Shown: one piece after another, positions 6,858-13,007 of the stretch
Position numbering within the stretch: the stretch's first letter is position 1
Layout of the letters: every line of letters starts with the position of its first letter
From: an uncultured Eubacteriales bacterium
Lineage (GTDB): Bacteria > Bacillota > Clostridia > Oscillospirales > Oscillospiraceae
NCBI GenBank assembly: GCA_900544945.1
Contig: UQXG01000054.1
Coordinates: forward strand, 1 to 13,007
Direction of reading: 5' to 3'
DNA length: 13,007 nucleotides
The notes under the pieces: model-generated
Databases searched by the model: none
Told to the model about the DNA's origin: nothing
What the model saw: only the letters and a program-made list of their open reading frames with translations
Translations under genes and position numbers: made by a program

Positions 6858-8312
6858 TCAGGTTCTTTTCCAGGTGCTATGGGAGAAGAGCACCAGAATG
6901 GGGAAAATTTCCAACCGGCCTGCCAGCATGTCCAGAATCAGCACCAGCTTGGACAGGGCACTGTAGCCGCCAAAATTGCAGGTGGGACCCACCGCCTCCA
7001 GACCCGGCCCGATGTTATTGAAGCAGGCCAGCACCGCGCTGAAATTGGTTCCGATGGAGTAGCCGTCCAGGGAAATCACCAAAAAGCTCAGAAACAGGAT
7101 AATCACATAGGCGGACAGGTAGGCGTTGGCATTGTCCAGCACCTTCTCCTCCACCACCTGATCATTGATCCGGATGGCCTGCACCCGGCGATGGTGAAGC
7201 ACCTGGTGGATGTTCCGTTTCAGACCCTTGAACAGGAGCAGCGCCCGGGCGCATTTCAAGCCGCCGCCGGTGGAACCGGCACAGGCGCCGATGACCATAA
7301 GCAGCAGCAGAATGCTCTGGGAAAAGGCCGGCCACCGGCCGAAATCCGTAGTGGCAAAGCCGGTGGTGGTCATGATGGAGGACACCTGGAAGGCCGCGTG
7401 GCGGAAGGTCTCCCCCAGGGTGGGATAAAAGCCCCGTAGATTCCAGGCAATCAGGAGCGTAGCCCCCACCAGAATTCCCAGATACATCCGCAGCTCCTCG
7501 TCCTTGAACACACTGCGGAAATTGCCGATGAGCAGCAGATAATAGCAGCTGAAATTGATGCCGAACAGCGCCATGAACACCGTGGTCACGTTCTGTAGGT
7601 AGGGCGAATAGCCGGCAATCGAGTCGTTTTTGATGCCGAAGCCGCCGGTGCCGGCGGTGCCGAAGGCGGTGCACACCGCCTCAAGCAGAGGCATTTTCCC
7701 AAACAGCAGAAAAATCACATTCAGGATTGTCAGGCAGATATACAGCAAATAGAGGATGGCCGCAGTTTTGCGCATTTTAGGCACCAGCTTACCCACATTG
7801 GGGCCGGGGCTTTCCGCCCGCAGCAGGTGCATGGTAAAGCCCTGTCCCTTTCCACCGCTCTGGGTAAAGGCGAGCAGAAACACCAGCACCCCCATGCCAC
7901 CCAGCCAGTGGGAGAAGCTGCGCCAGTAGAGAATGCCTTTGGATAAGGGCTCCACCGCCGGCAAAACCGAAGCGCCGGTGGTGGTAAAGCCGGAGACGAT
8001 CTCAAAAAGAGCGTCCATATAAGAAGGGATTTCCCGGGAAAAATAGAAGGGCAGACAGCTGAGCAGGCTCAGCACAATCCAGCTGGCACCGGCGCACACC
8101 AAACCCTCCTTGGCATAGAAGGCACTGGCCGCACCCCGGCAGGTGAGCATCAAGAGCCCAATGACCAGGGCGAAGACCCCCAGGGTCAGAAGAAAGGCAT
8201 ACACCGCCGCCGTCTCCCCGCAATACACGCTGATGGCCAGAGCTGGCAGCATGAATACGCCGGTGATTATCAGAATCTGGGCGATAAACCGCCCCATCAT
8301 TTTGTAATTCAT
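6858..8312 (-). CDS. trkH: Potassium uptake protein, TrkH/KtrB family
   Basis: This is an integral membrane K+ channel subunit of 484 residues, a normal TrkH length. It shows the four pore-loop repeats of the superfamily, each with its selectivity glycine: GFTTTGAS near 108-115, TAGTGGFG near 220-226, MTTTGF at 314-319 and NNIGPG at 432-437. The SHWLGGMGVLVF segment (134-145) after pore loop 1, the ACAGSTGGG motif (343-351) after pore loop 3, and the ending GRLEIFP (465-471) are also classical. The ATG at 8312 follows AAGGAG by 5 bases and lies 18 bp after the trkA stop, so the two are one transcriptional unit. TrkH pairs with the cytoplasmic TrkA ring, which gates it through nucleotide binding. 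I see no truncation or missing pore element. Confidence 0.95.
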   Translation of the reverse strand: MNYKMMGRFIAQILIITGVFMLPALAISVYCGETAAVYAFLLTLGVFALVIGLLMLTCRGAASAFYAKEGLVCAGASWIVLSLLSCLPFYFSREIPSYMDALFEIVSGFTTTGASVLPAVEPLSKGILYWRSFSHWLGGMGVLVFLLAFTQSGGKGQGFTMHLLRAESPGPNVGKLVPKMRKTAAILYLLYICLTILNVIFLLFGKMPLLEAVCTAFGTAGTGGFGIKNDSIAGYSPYLQNVTTVFMALFGINFSCYYLLLIGNFRSVFKDEELRMYLGILVGATLLIAWNLRGFYPTLGETFRHAAFQVSSIMTTTGFATTDFGRWPAFSQSILLLLMVIGACAGSTGGGLKCARALLLFKGLKRNIHQVLHHRRVQAIRINDQVVEEKVLDNANAYLSAYVIILFLSFLVISLDGYSIGTNFSAVLACFNNIGPGLEAVGPTCNFGGYSALSKLVLILDMLAGRLEIFPILVLFSHSTWKRT

Positions 8313-8330
8313 GGTGCTCCTTATCGAAAC

Positions 8331-9689
8331 TCAGGCAAAGATATCATTAAGCTGGCGCAGGGTACCCTGGCCGCTGGTCACCACCACAATGGTATCCCCC
8401 ACGTCAAAGGAAGCGTCGCCGCCGGGGATTTCGGTCTTGGGGCCGTGGGTGATGCTCACCACCAGCACATTGTCCTTCAGACGGATATCCTTCAGAAGGG
8501 TGTTGCAGTGGAGGGTCGTATCATCCACCAGGAATTCCACCGCCTCCACCTGACCGTGGGCAATCCGGTGGACGGATACCGCCGCGCCGGTCTGATTCTG
8601 CATAGCCCGGACATACCGGACGATGTTATTGCAGCACAGCTCCTTGGGGCAGACCACGCTGCCCAGAGCCAGTGCGTCAATGATGGTATGGTTTTCCATC
8701 CGTCCCAGCTTGGTGATCACCTGGGGAACTCCCTGGCTCTGGCCGTACAGGGACATAATCATGTTCAGCTCGTCCATGCCCGTCAGGCTAACCAGGGCAT
8801 CGGTTTTGGCCAGGCCCTCACTGTCAAGAACCGCGTGATCCGTGCCGTCGCCCAGAATCACCGTAACCTCCGGCAGCAGTGCGGACAGCTCCCGGCATCG
8901 GGCCTCGTTCTTTTCCATGAGCTTGACGGAAATGCCGTGGCGATTGAGCATATCCGCCAGGTAGTAGCTGACCCGGCCGCCGCCGCAGAGCATAACATTG
9001 CGCACCCGCCGGGTAATGATCCCCAAGCTGCGCAGCATATTGGTCAGATTATGGGGCGAGGCGGTGACGAAGATCCGATCCCCCTCCCGGAGGATGAAAT
9101 TACCCTTCGGGGCGATGGCAGTTCCGCTGCGCAATACCGCGCAGACCAGCACCCGGCAGTTGACAATGCTGTTCATGTCGCTCAGAGCCACATTACACAG
9201 CTTGCTGGTCTTGTCAATGCGCAGCTCCACAATCTCCATCCGACCCTTGGCGAAGGTATCCCGCTTCAAAAAGCCCGGGTACTGCAAAAGGTACGCAATC
9301 TCCTGTGCGGCCTGCTTCTCCGGATTGATGGTCATGGACAGACCGAACACATCCTTCATGGTGTAAATCTGCTCGGAGTACTCCGGATCCCGGATTCTGG
9401 CAATGGTGTGCAGGTTGGGATTCAGATAGTGGGCGGTGGTGCAGCACAGCAGGTTAATTTCGTCTGCATCGGTGGCGGCAATCAGAAGATCCGCCTCCTT
9501 CACGCCAGCCTGAAGCAGGATGTGCATGGACACACAGTTGCCGGAAATCGCCATCACATCATACTGCTCCAGGGATTCCTCCAGAACATGGGTGTTCTTG
9601 TCGATCAGGGTCACATCGTGGCCCTCGGTAGACAGCAGCCGTGTCAGCGTGGAGCCTACCTTGCCGTTACCGGCAATAATAATGTTCAT
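8331..9689 (-). CDS. trkA: Trk potassium system regulatory subunit, double RCK domain
   Basis: This is a 452-residue cytoplasmic protein with two tandem RCK (KTN plus C) halves, the full-length TrkA arrangement rather than the short KtrA. The first Rossmann motif is GNGKVG (7-12), with the ribose-binding acid D30 and the GDGT-equivalent region around 49-52 changed to SGNC. The second is GGGRVS (236-241) with E259 and a GDGT at 280-283. RCK_C domains fall near 140-220 and 366-450. The frame opens at a TTG ending at 9701, but that codon is inside the ribosome binding site (TTGGAGGGG). The ATG ending at 9689, six bases after GGAGG, starts the canonical MNIIIAGNGKVG. It is the first gene of the trkA-trkH unit. 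Confidence 0.95.
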   Translation of the reverse strand: MNIIIAGNGKVGSTLTRLLSTEGHDVTLIDKNTHVLEESLEQYDVMAISGNCVSMHILLQAGVKEADLLIAATDADEINLLCCTTAHYLNPNLHTIARIRDPEYSEQIYTMKDVFGLSMTINPEKQAAQEIAYLLQYPGFLKRDTFAKGRMEIVELRIDKTSKLCNVALSDMNSIVNCRVLVCAVLRSGTAIAPKGNFILREGDRIFVTASPHNLTNMLRSLGIITRRVRNVMLCGGGRVSYYLADMLNRHGISVKLMEKNEARCRELSALLPEVTVILGDGTDHAVLDSEGLAKTDALVSLTGMDELNMIMSLYGQSQGVPQVITKLGRMENHTIIDALALGSVVCPKELCCNNIVRYVRAMQNQTGAAVSVHRIAHGQVEAVEFLVDDTTLHCNTLLKDIRLKDNVLVVSITHGPKTEIPGGDASFDVGDTIVVVTSGQGTLRQLNDIFA

Positions 9690-9715
9690 AAGCCCCTCCA
9701 AATCGGAGAAAATTT

Positions 9716-9757
9716 ACAAATTTTGTTCATTGTACCATCAAAACCGGAGAAAAGCAA
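9716..9757 (-). promoter_or_regulatory. trkA-trkH promoter with start-site palindrome
   Basis: On the minus strand a -35 TTGCTT (9757-9752), 17-bp spacer and -10 TACAAT (9734-9729) preceded by TGG make a good extended -10 promoter. The odd-centred palindrome ACAAA-N-TTTGT (9716-9726) covers the predicted +1, a common repressor position, though it is AT-rich and could be chance. A short CTCC/GGAG pairing just upstream of the trkA start could partly mask the ribosome binding site. Confidence 0.65.
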
Positions 9758-9781
9758 TAGGGTTTTCTTTTCTAACAGGAA

Positions 9782-9812
9782 GTCGCCCGGACGCACTAGG
9801 CATCCGGGCGAC
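9782..9812 (-). terminator. Terminator hairpin after prs
   Basis: A 13-bp stem (9782-9794 against 9800-9812) with a five-base loop starts 13 bp past the prs stop. The single non-Watson-Crick pair is U-G on the minus strand and C/A on the + strand, supporting action on the prs transcript. The U-tract after it is poor. Confidence 0.7.
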
Positions 9813-9825
9813 TATTCATTTACCA

Positions 9826-10974
9826 TCAGGCCCGCTTATTCAGCAGAGCCTCAATTTTCTTGATGGGATCGCAGATGGAGGAAACGCTCATCTCATGGTT
9901 GATGGCGGCGACGAAATAGGCAGTGTACTTGGAGCAGTCCACATCAAAGTACCACTCTCTTTCCAGCAGCTCCGGCTTCCGGTAAGTCAGATTGGTACCC
10001 AGCACCGCTGTTAGGGTTCCGGCCTTCACGGCCTCATCGAATTTCTCCACGCCGCTGGTAAACAGAGGGAAGGTAGCATTGGCGATGATGTGCTTGGCAC
10101 CCCGCTTCTTCAGCTCTCCCGCTACCTCCAGCATACTCTCGCCGGAGGCGATGATATCGTCGGCAATGAAGACGGTCTTCCCTTCCACGCTCTCGCCCAG
10201 ATACTCATGGGCCACGATGGGATTCCGGCCGTTGACCACCCGGGTGTAGTCACGACGCTTGTAGAACATGCCCAGGTTGCAGCCCAGAACGCTGGAGAAG
10301 TACATATTTCGATTGATAGCGCCCTCATCAGGGCTGACCACCATGAAGCAGTCCTTGTCGAAGCTCAACTCCGGCATTTTCCGAAGCAGGGTCTTGAGCA
10401 CCTGGTAGGTAGGCATCACATTGTCGAAGCTCATCAGGGGCACCGCGTTCATAAGCCGGGGATCGTGGGCATCAAAGGTGATGATGTTCTGCACGCCCAT
10501 GCTTTGCAGCTCCTGCAGAGCCACGGCGCAGTCCAGGCTCTCCCGAGCCACCCGACGGTGCTGACGGCCGCCGTAGAGGCTGGGCATGATCACCGTCATC
10601 CGGTGAGCCCGACCAGCCACCGCCTGAATCAGACGCTTCAGATTTGCGAAATGATCGTCGGGAGACATGTGATTCTCCACGCCAAACAGATTATAGGTAA
10701 CGCTGTAATTGCCCGGATCCACCACGATAAAAATATCGTCACCCCGGACGGACTCCTTCACCAGACCCTTCGCGTCACCGCTCTGGAAACGGGGACAGGC
10801 ACTTTCAATGATAAACGTGTCCTTCTCAATGCCGACCTCCTTGGCCCATCTGCGAAGATGAACATCAATGAGGTTCGTCAGCTCCTCAGCACCCGGGCAG
10901 GCGATCAGCCCAAGGTGTGCCACCTGGGTATCGGGGTTAAAAAAGTCGGACGGCGTAATCATGTTATTTGACAT
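9826..10974 (-). CDS. prs: Ribose-phosphate pyrophosphokinase, atypical long form
   Basis: This is a 382-residue PRPP synthetase, which makes 5-phosphoribosyl diphosphate from ribose 5-phosphate and ATP for purine, pyrimidine, His, Trp and NAD synthesis. Family motifs are present but divergent. YGGRQHRR (134-141) stands for the flexible-loop YARQDRK. TFDAHDPRL (167-175) stands for the metal-binding TVDLHA segment, and VVSPDEGAINR (212-222) for VVSPDxGG. The PRPP loop is VFIADDIIASGES (268-280) instead of VDDMIDTGGT. Typical bacterial Prs is about 310-320 residues, so this form is some 60-70 longer, with an extended N-terminus and C-terminus. The ATG at 10974 is preceded by GGAGGAGAG. It is transcribed alone, with its own promoter and terminator. 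Divergent long Prs proteins of this sort occur in clostridia. Confidence 0.88.
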   Translation of the reverse strand: MSNNMITPSDFFNPDTQVAHLGLIACPGAEELTNLIDVHLRRWAKEVGIEKDTFIIESACPRFQSGDAKGLVKESVRGDDIFIVVDPGNYSVTYNLFGVENHMSPDDHFANLKRLIQAVAGRAHRMTVIMPSLYGGRQHRRVARESLDCAVALQELQSMGVQNIITFDAHDPRLMNAVPLMSFDNVMPTYQVLKTLLRKMPELSFDKDCFMVVSPDEGAINRNMYFSSVLGCNLGMFYKRRDYTRVVNGRNPIVAHEYLGESVEGKTVFIADDIIASGESMLEVAGELKKRGAKHIIANATFPLFTSGVEKFDEAVKAGTLTAVLGTNLTYRKPELLEREWYFDVDCSKYTAYFVAAINHEMSVSSICDPIKKIEALLNKRA

Positions 10975-11031
10975 GGTGTTATCTCTCCTCCATCATTCTG
11001 CGCCAATTCACAATATCAAGTTGTATTGCCG

Positions 11032-11057
11032 TGTGGCCAAACCACAGTTCCATTATA
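11032..11057 (-). promoter_or_regulatory. prs promoter -10 with 5'-terminal leader hairpin
   Basis: On the minus strand an extended -10, TGC TATAAT (hexamer 11057-11052), lacks a good -35. The predicted transcript would begin around 11045 and open at once with a small hairpin, TGTGG-5-CCACA (11032-11046), about 57 nt before the start codon. A hairpin at the extreme 5' end may stabilise the mRNA; a regulator site is the alternative. Confidence 0.5.
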
Positions 11058-11255
11058 GCATAGTCTTTCCGGAACCGCTACAGGTATTTTACAAAATTCG
11101 ACGATTCTTGCGCTTTGCCCATAGGGACAACGTTTTTCCTCTGTATACTGGTAATTTTGCCAGGAGCGCCGCATCCCATTCCCGAAGGCAGACCGGCTCT
11201 TCCCTGCCGCATTTCCGAAGATATCCCACAGAATTGGAAAAAAGCAGCTTTCTCA
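11058..11255. other. Divergent intergenic stretch, nothing recognised
   Basis: About 200 bp between the prs and DUF62 promoters. I see no credible reading frame with a ribosome binding site, no tRNA shape and no strong inverted repeat. It probably holds upstream promoter DNA for the two divergent genes. Confidence 0.4.
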
Positions 11256-11283
11256 TTGACTTTCTCGCAATACCGGATATAAT
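11256..11283 (+). promoter_or_regulatory. Sigma-A type promoter for the DUF62-UPF0397 pair
   Basis: TTGACT (11256-11261), a 16-bp spacer and a perfect TATAAT (11278-11283) form a near-consensus housekeeping promoter. The start codon lies 33 bp downstream with a GGGAGG site, giving a short leader and no room for a riboswitch. Confidence 0.8.
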
Positions 11284-11316
11284 AGAACCATATATAAATC
11301 CGGGAGGCTTCGACAT

Positions 11317-12162
11317 ATGAACCATCTGGTATTTCAAAGTGATTTCGGTCTGGTGGACGGTGCCGTCAGTGCCATGTACGGCGTTGCCTATACGGTGGAG
11401 CCCCAGCTGAACATTCACGACCTGACCCATGACATCACCCCCTACAATATCTGGGAAGCCAGTTACCGTCTGATCCAGACCATCCGCTACTGGCCCCAGG
11501 GCACGATTTTCGTCTCCGTGGTGGATCCGGGCGTTGGCTCCGACCGAAAAAGCGTCGTGGTCAAAACTGCCAGCGGTCACTATGTGGTCACGCCGGACAA
11601 CGGAACCCTGACCCACATTATCCGCTTTGACGGCATTGAAGCTGTCCGGGAGATTGACGAGCATGTCAACCGTCTGCCCCGCTCCGGCGAGAGCTACACC
11701 TTCCACGGCCGGGATGTTTTCGCCTACACCGGCGCCCGGCTTGCCGCCGGTATCATTGACTTTGAAGGGGTCGGGCCGGAGATGAAGCCGGAGGATCTGG
11801 TGCGGCTTCCCATCATCGAGCCCCGGCTGGAGGGCAGCGCTGTCTGCGGCACCATCGATGTGCTGGACGTTCGTTTCGGAAGCCTGTGGACAAACATTCC
11901 CCGAACTCTCTTCTTGCAGACCGGCGTTCACTACGGAGATCGGGTGAGCATCACCATCGAAAACGATACCCGCTGCGTCTACCGGAACATTATTCTCTTC
12001 GCCAAGAGCTTTGCGGACGTGTACATGGGCGAGGCTCTGGCTTATGTGAACAGCCTGGACTGTATGGCGGTAGCCATCAATCAGGGCAGCTTCGCCCGAG
12101 CCTACAATATCGGAACCGGCAATTCTTGGCGAATCCGCATTGCCCCCTTCCAGGGGTTCTAA
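11317..12162 (+). CDS. DUF62-family SAM hydrolase (SAM hydroxide adenosyltransferase)
   Basis: This 281-residue protein belongs to the fluorinase/chlorinase fold family. It has SDFG at 8-11, SVVDPGVGSDRKSV at 67-80, TPDNGTLT at 92-99, FHGRDVFAYTGARLAAG at 129-145 and a C-terminal INQGSFARAY near 254. The Asp-Arg-His triad that activates water in characterised DUF62 enzymes appears as D70, R77 and H130, so hydrolysis of S-adenosylmethionine to adenosine and methionine is more likely than halogenation. Auto-annotations often call such proteins chlorinase/fluorinase. The motif often reading FGN..TN is FGSLWTN here (187-193). The ATG at 11317 follows GGGAGG by 9 bases. It is the first gene of a pair with an ECF S component 55 bp downstream. 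Confidence 0.9.
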   Translation: MNHLVFQSDFGLVDGAVSAMYGVAYTVEPQLNIHDLTHDITPYNIWEASYRLIQTIRYWPQGTIFVSVVDPGVGSDRKSVVVKTASGHYVVTPDNGTLTHIIRFDGIEAVREIDEHVNRLPRSGESYTFHGRDVFAYTGARLAAGIIDFEGVGPEMKPEDLVRLPIIEPRLEGSAVCGTIDVLDVRFGSLWTNIPRTLFLQTGVHYGDRVSITIENDTRCVYRNIILFAKSFADVYMGEALAYVNSLDCMAVAINQGSFARAYNIGTGNSWRIRIAPFQGF

Positions 12163-12217
12163 GAGCGCTGTTTTGGCATTTTTGCCTGAATAGAAATTCC
12201 TAATGGAGGTAGAAACC

Positions 12218-12766
12218 ATGAAGAAATTCTCTGTAAAAACCATCGTTGCCATCGGCATCGGCGCAGCTCTGTTCTTCGTTTTAGGCCGCTTCGTTGCCAT
12301 CCCCAGCCCCGTGGCAAATACCACCGTGTCCGTTCAGTACGGCCTGCTGGCCTTCCTCGCTATGGTCTACGGCCCCGTAGCCGGTGCTCTGGTGGGCCTG
12401 ATCGGCCACGCCCTCATCGACTTCAGCGCAGGCTGGGGCGTATGGTGGAGCTGGGTCATCGCTTCCGGTGTCTTCGGTCTGCTGATGGGTCTGTCCGCTA
12501 AGCTTCTGAAGATGGACGAGGCCGAAATGGGCAAGAAGGGGCTGATTAAGTTCAATGTGGCTCAGCTGGTATGTCATCTGATCTGCTGGCTGGCTGTGGC
12601 GCCCGTTCTGGACGTGTACTTAATGGGTGAGCCTTGGGATAAGCTGATTGCCCAGGGTCTGACCGCCGCCATCGCCAACGCTGTCACCACCGCAATCGTG
12701 GGAAGCCTTCTGTGCGTTGCTTACGCCGCTACCAAGACCAAGGCCGGAAGCCTGACCAAGGAATAA
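12218..12766 (+). CDS. ECF transporter S component, UPF0397 family
   Basis: This is a 182-residue membrane protein with about five to six hydrophobic segments and no soluble domain. It opens with the family-typical KKFSVKTIVAIGIGAALFFVLGRF. It then carries YGPVAGALVGLIGHALIDFSAGWGVWWSWVIASGVFGLLMG (51-91) and GEPWDKLIAQ (137-146), all strongly reminiscent of UPF0397 proteins, often labelled riboflavin-type S components without proof. The small-xxx-small pattern in helix 1 fits docking to EcfT. The frame has an ATG at 12203, but that codon is part of the ribosome binding site (ATGGAGG); the ATG at 12218 is the real start. No EcfA or EcfT gene follows, and a terminator comes 14 bp later, so it is probably a solitary S component using a shared energising module. 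The substrate is unknown. Confidence 0.9.
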   Translation: MKKFSVKTIVAIGIGAALFFVLGRFVAIPSPVANTTVSVQYGLLAFLAMVYGPVAGALVGLIGHALIDFSAGWGVWWSWVIASGVFGLLMGLSAKLLKMDEAEMGKKGLIKFNVAQLVCHLICWLAVAPVLDVYLMGEPWDKLIAQGLTAAIANAVTTAIVGSLLCVAYAATKTKAGSLTKE

Positions 12767-12780
12767 TCACAATTTGCGTC

Positions 12781-12806
12781 AAAGGCAGGCAGAATTGCCT
12801 GCCTTT
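12781..12806 (+). terminator. Terminator-like hairpin after the UPF0397 gene
   Basis: A perfect 11-bp stem AAAGGCAGGCA / TGCCTGCCTTT with loop GAAT starts 14 bp after the stop codon. The A-run and T-run flank the stem symmetrically, so it could act on both strands, although the T-tract is only three bases and lies within the stem. Confidence 0.7.
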
Positions 12807-12810
12807 CAAA

Positions 12811-12994
12811 CTGTCAGGAAAGGACAAGGTCCTTTCCTGACAGCAAGGTTGCAGTCTGCTGCGCGCACTCCTTGTCCGCCCAGAGCGGCCAACTCGCACA
12901 CTGGCAGCCTGAGCGGTATTTTCTGCCAGGTACACGCCCCGGCAGAAAATGATTGATACTATTTCCTGATTAAAATCTTAATTTTAATCAGGAA
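12811..12994. repeat. Array of perfect inverted repeats in noncoding DNA
   Basis: No gene is visible from 12767 to the window end. After the terminator, three more perfect inverted repeats follow. CTGTCAGGAAAGGAC (12811-12825) pairs with 12829-12843. ATTTTCTGCC (12918-12927) pairs with 12941-12950. TTCCTGATTAAAAT (12963-12976) pairs with 12981-12994. A competing pairing exists: CTGGCAG (12901-12907) with CTGCCAG (12923-12929), which overlaps the middle repeat's left arm. The stretch 12844-12900 has only weak pairing (CAAGG/CCTTG). It could be a structured RNA, a mobile palindromic element, or stacked terminators and operators for a gene beyond the window. Confidence 0.6.
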
Positions 12995-13007
12995 GGCATC
13001 GCCTGAA

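Noticed and set aside
8445..9863. 472-codon open frame on the + strand antisense to trkA
   Set aside because: It is a shadow of the GC-rich trkA codon pattern; the sequence is His/Gln/Gly-rich with no recognisable domain, and the opposite strand encodes a complete TrkA.
11058..11255. Small gene or tRNA in the divergent intergenic region
   Set aside because: No frame with a credible start and ribosome binding site, and no cloverleaf or T-arm sequence.
11317..12162. True halogenase (fluorinase or chlorinase)
   Set aside because: The water-activating Asp-Arg-His triad of DUF62 hydrolases is present, which points to SAM hydrolysis.
11089..12324. 411-codon open frame on the minus strand opposite the DUF62 gene
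   Set aside because: It runs across the + strand promoter, the DUF62 gene and into the S component gene; no recognisable motifs, while the + strand has a near-consensus promoter and intact DUF62 signatures.
1..13007. Defence island, prophage, transposon or CRISPR
   Set aside because: No nuclease, integrase, transposase, capsid or direct-repeat spacer arrangement is visible; genes are transport and metabolism.

Overview
The window looks like chromosomal DNA of a moderately GC-rich low-GC-phylum anaerobe, most likely an Oscillospiraceae/Ruminococcaceae-type member of the Eubacteriales (Firmicutes). The signs are strong GGAGG-type ribosome binding sites on almost every gene, extended -10 promoters, occasional TTG starts, an atypical clostridial-type PRPP synthetase, and a DUF62 + UPF0397 gene pair. 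This is inference from gene types and style, not a database match. There are no tRNAs, rRNAs, CRISPR arrays, transposases or phage genes.

Layout. Positions 1-77 form a long imperfect RNA hairpin whose non-Watson-Crick pairs are all G-U if the + strand is transcribed. From 5839 down to 133, minus strand, runs one tight operon: SAM methyltransferase 1, two permeases, two ATPases and a lipoprotein substrate-binding protein. It is a nickel/peptide (Nik/Dpp/Opp-class) ABC importer. Just upstream (6734-6009, minus) is a second, paralogous SAM methyltransferase. Each methyltransferase has its own copy of a 51-bp promoter element, 42 of 51 positions identical, carrying a 12-bp palindrome of six C then six G. 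The operon copy is followed by a leader with an intrinsic terminator (probable attenuator).

Further upstream on the minus strand are a TrkA/TrkH potassium uptake pair (9689-6858) with its own promoter and terminator, then an atypical ribose-phosphate pyrophosphokinase (10974-9826). A 342-bp divergent intergenic region separates this from a + strand pair: a DUF62 SAM hydrolase (11317-12162) and a UPF0397 ECF-transporter S component (12218-12766). The last 241 bp are noncoding and hold four perfect inverted repeats.

How it fits together. The most interesting unit is the two-methyltransferase plus ABC-importer regulon at 133-6807. The importer resembles nickel/metallophore uptake systems, and the methyltransferases share regulation with it. 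A plausible but unproven reading is a metal- or metabolite-responsive system that imports a chelated metal or small ligand and methylates the ligand or a derivative of it. The remaining genes are housekeeping or transport functions.
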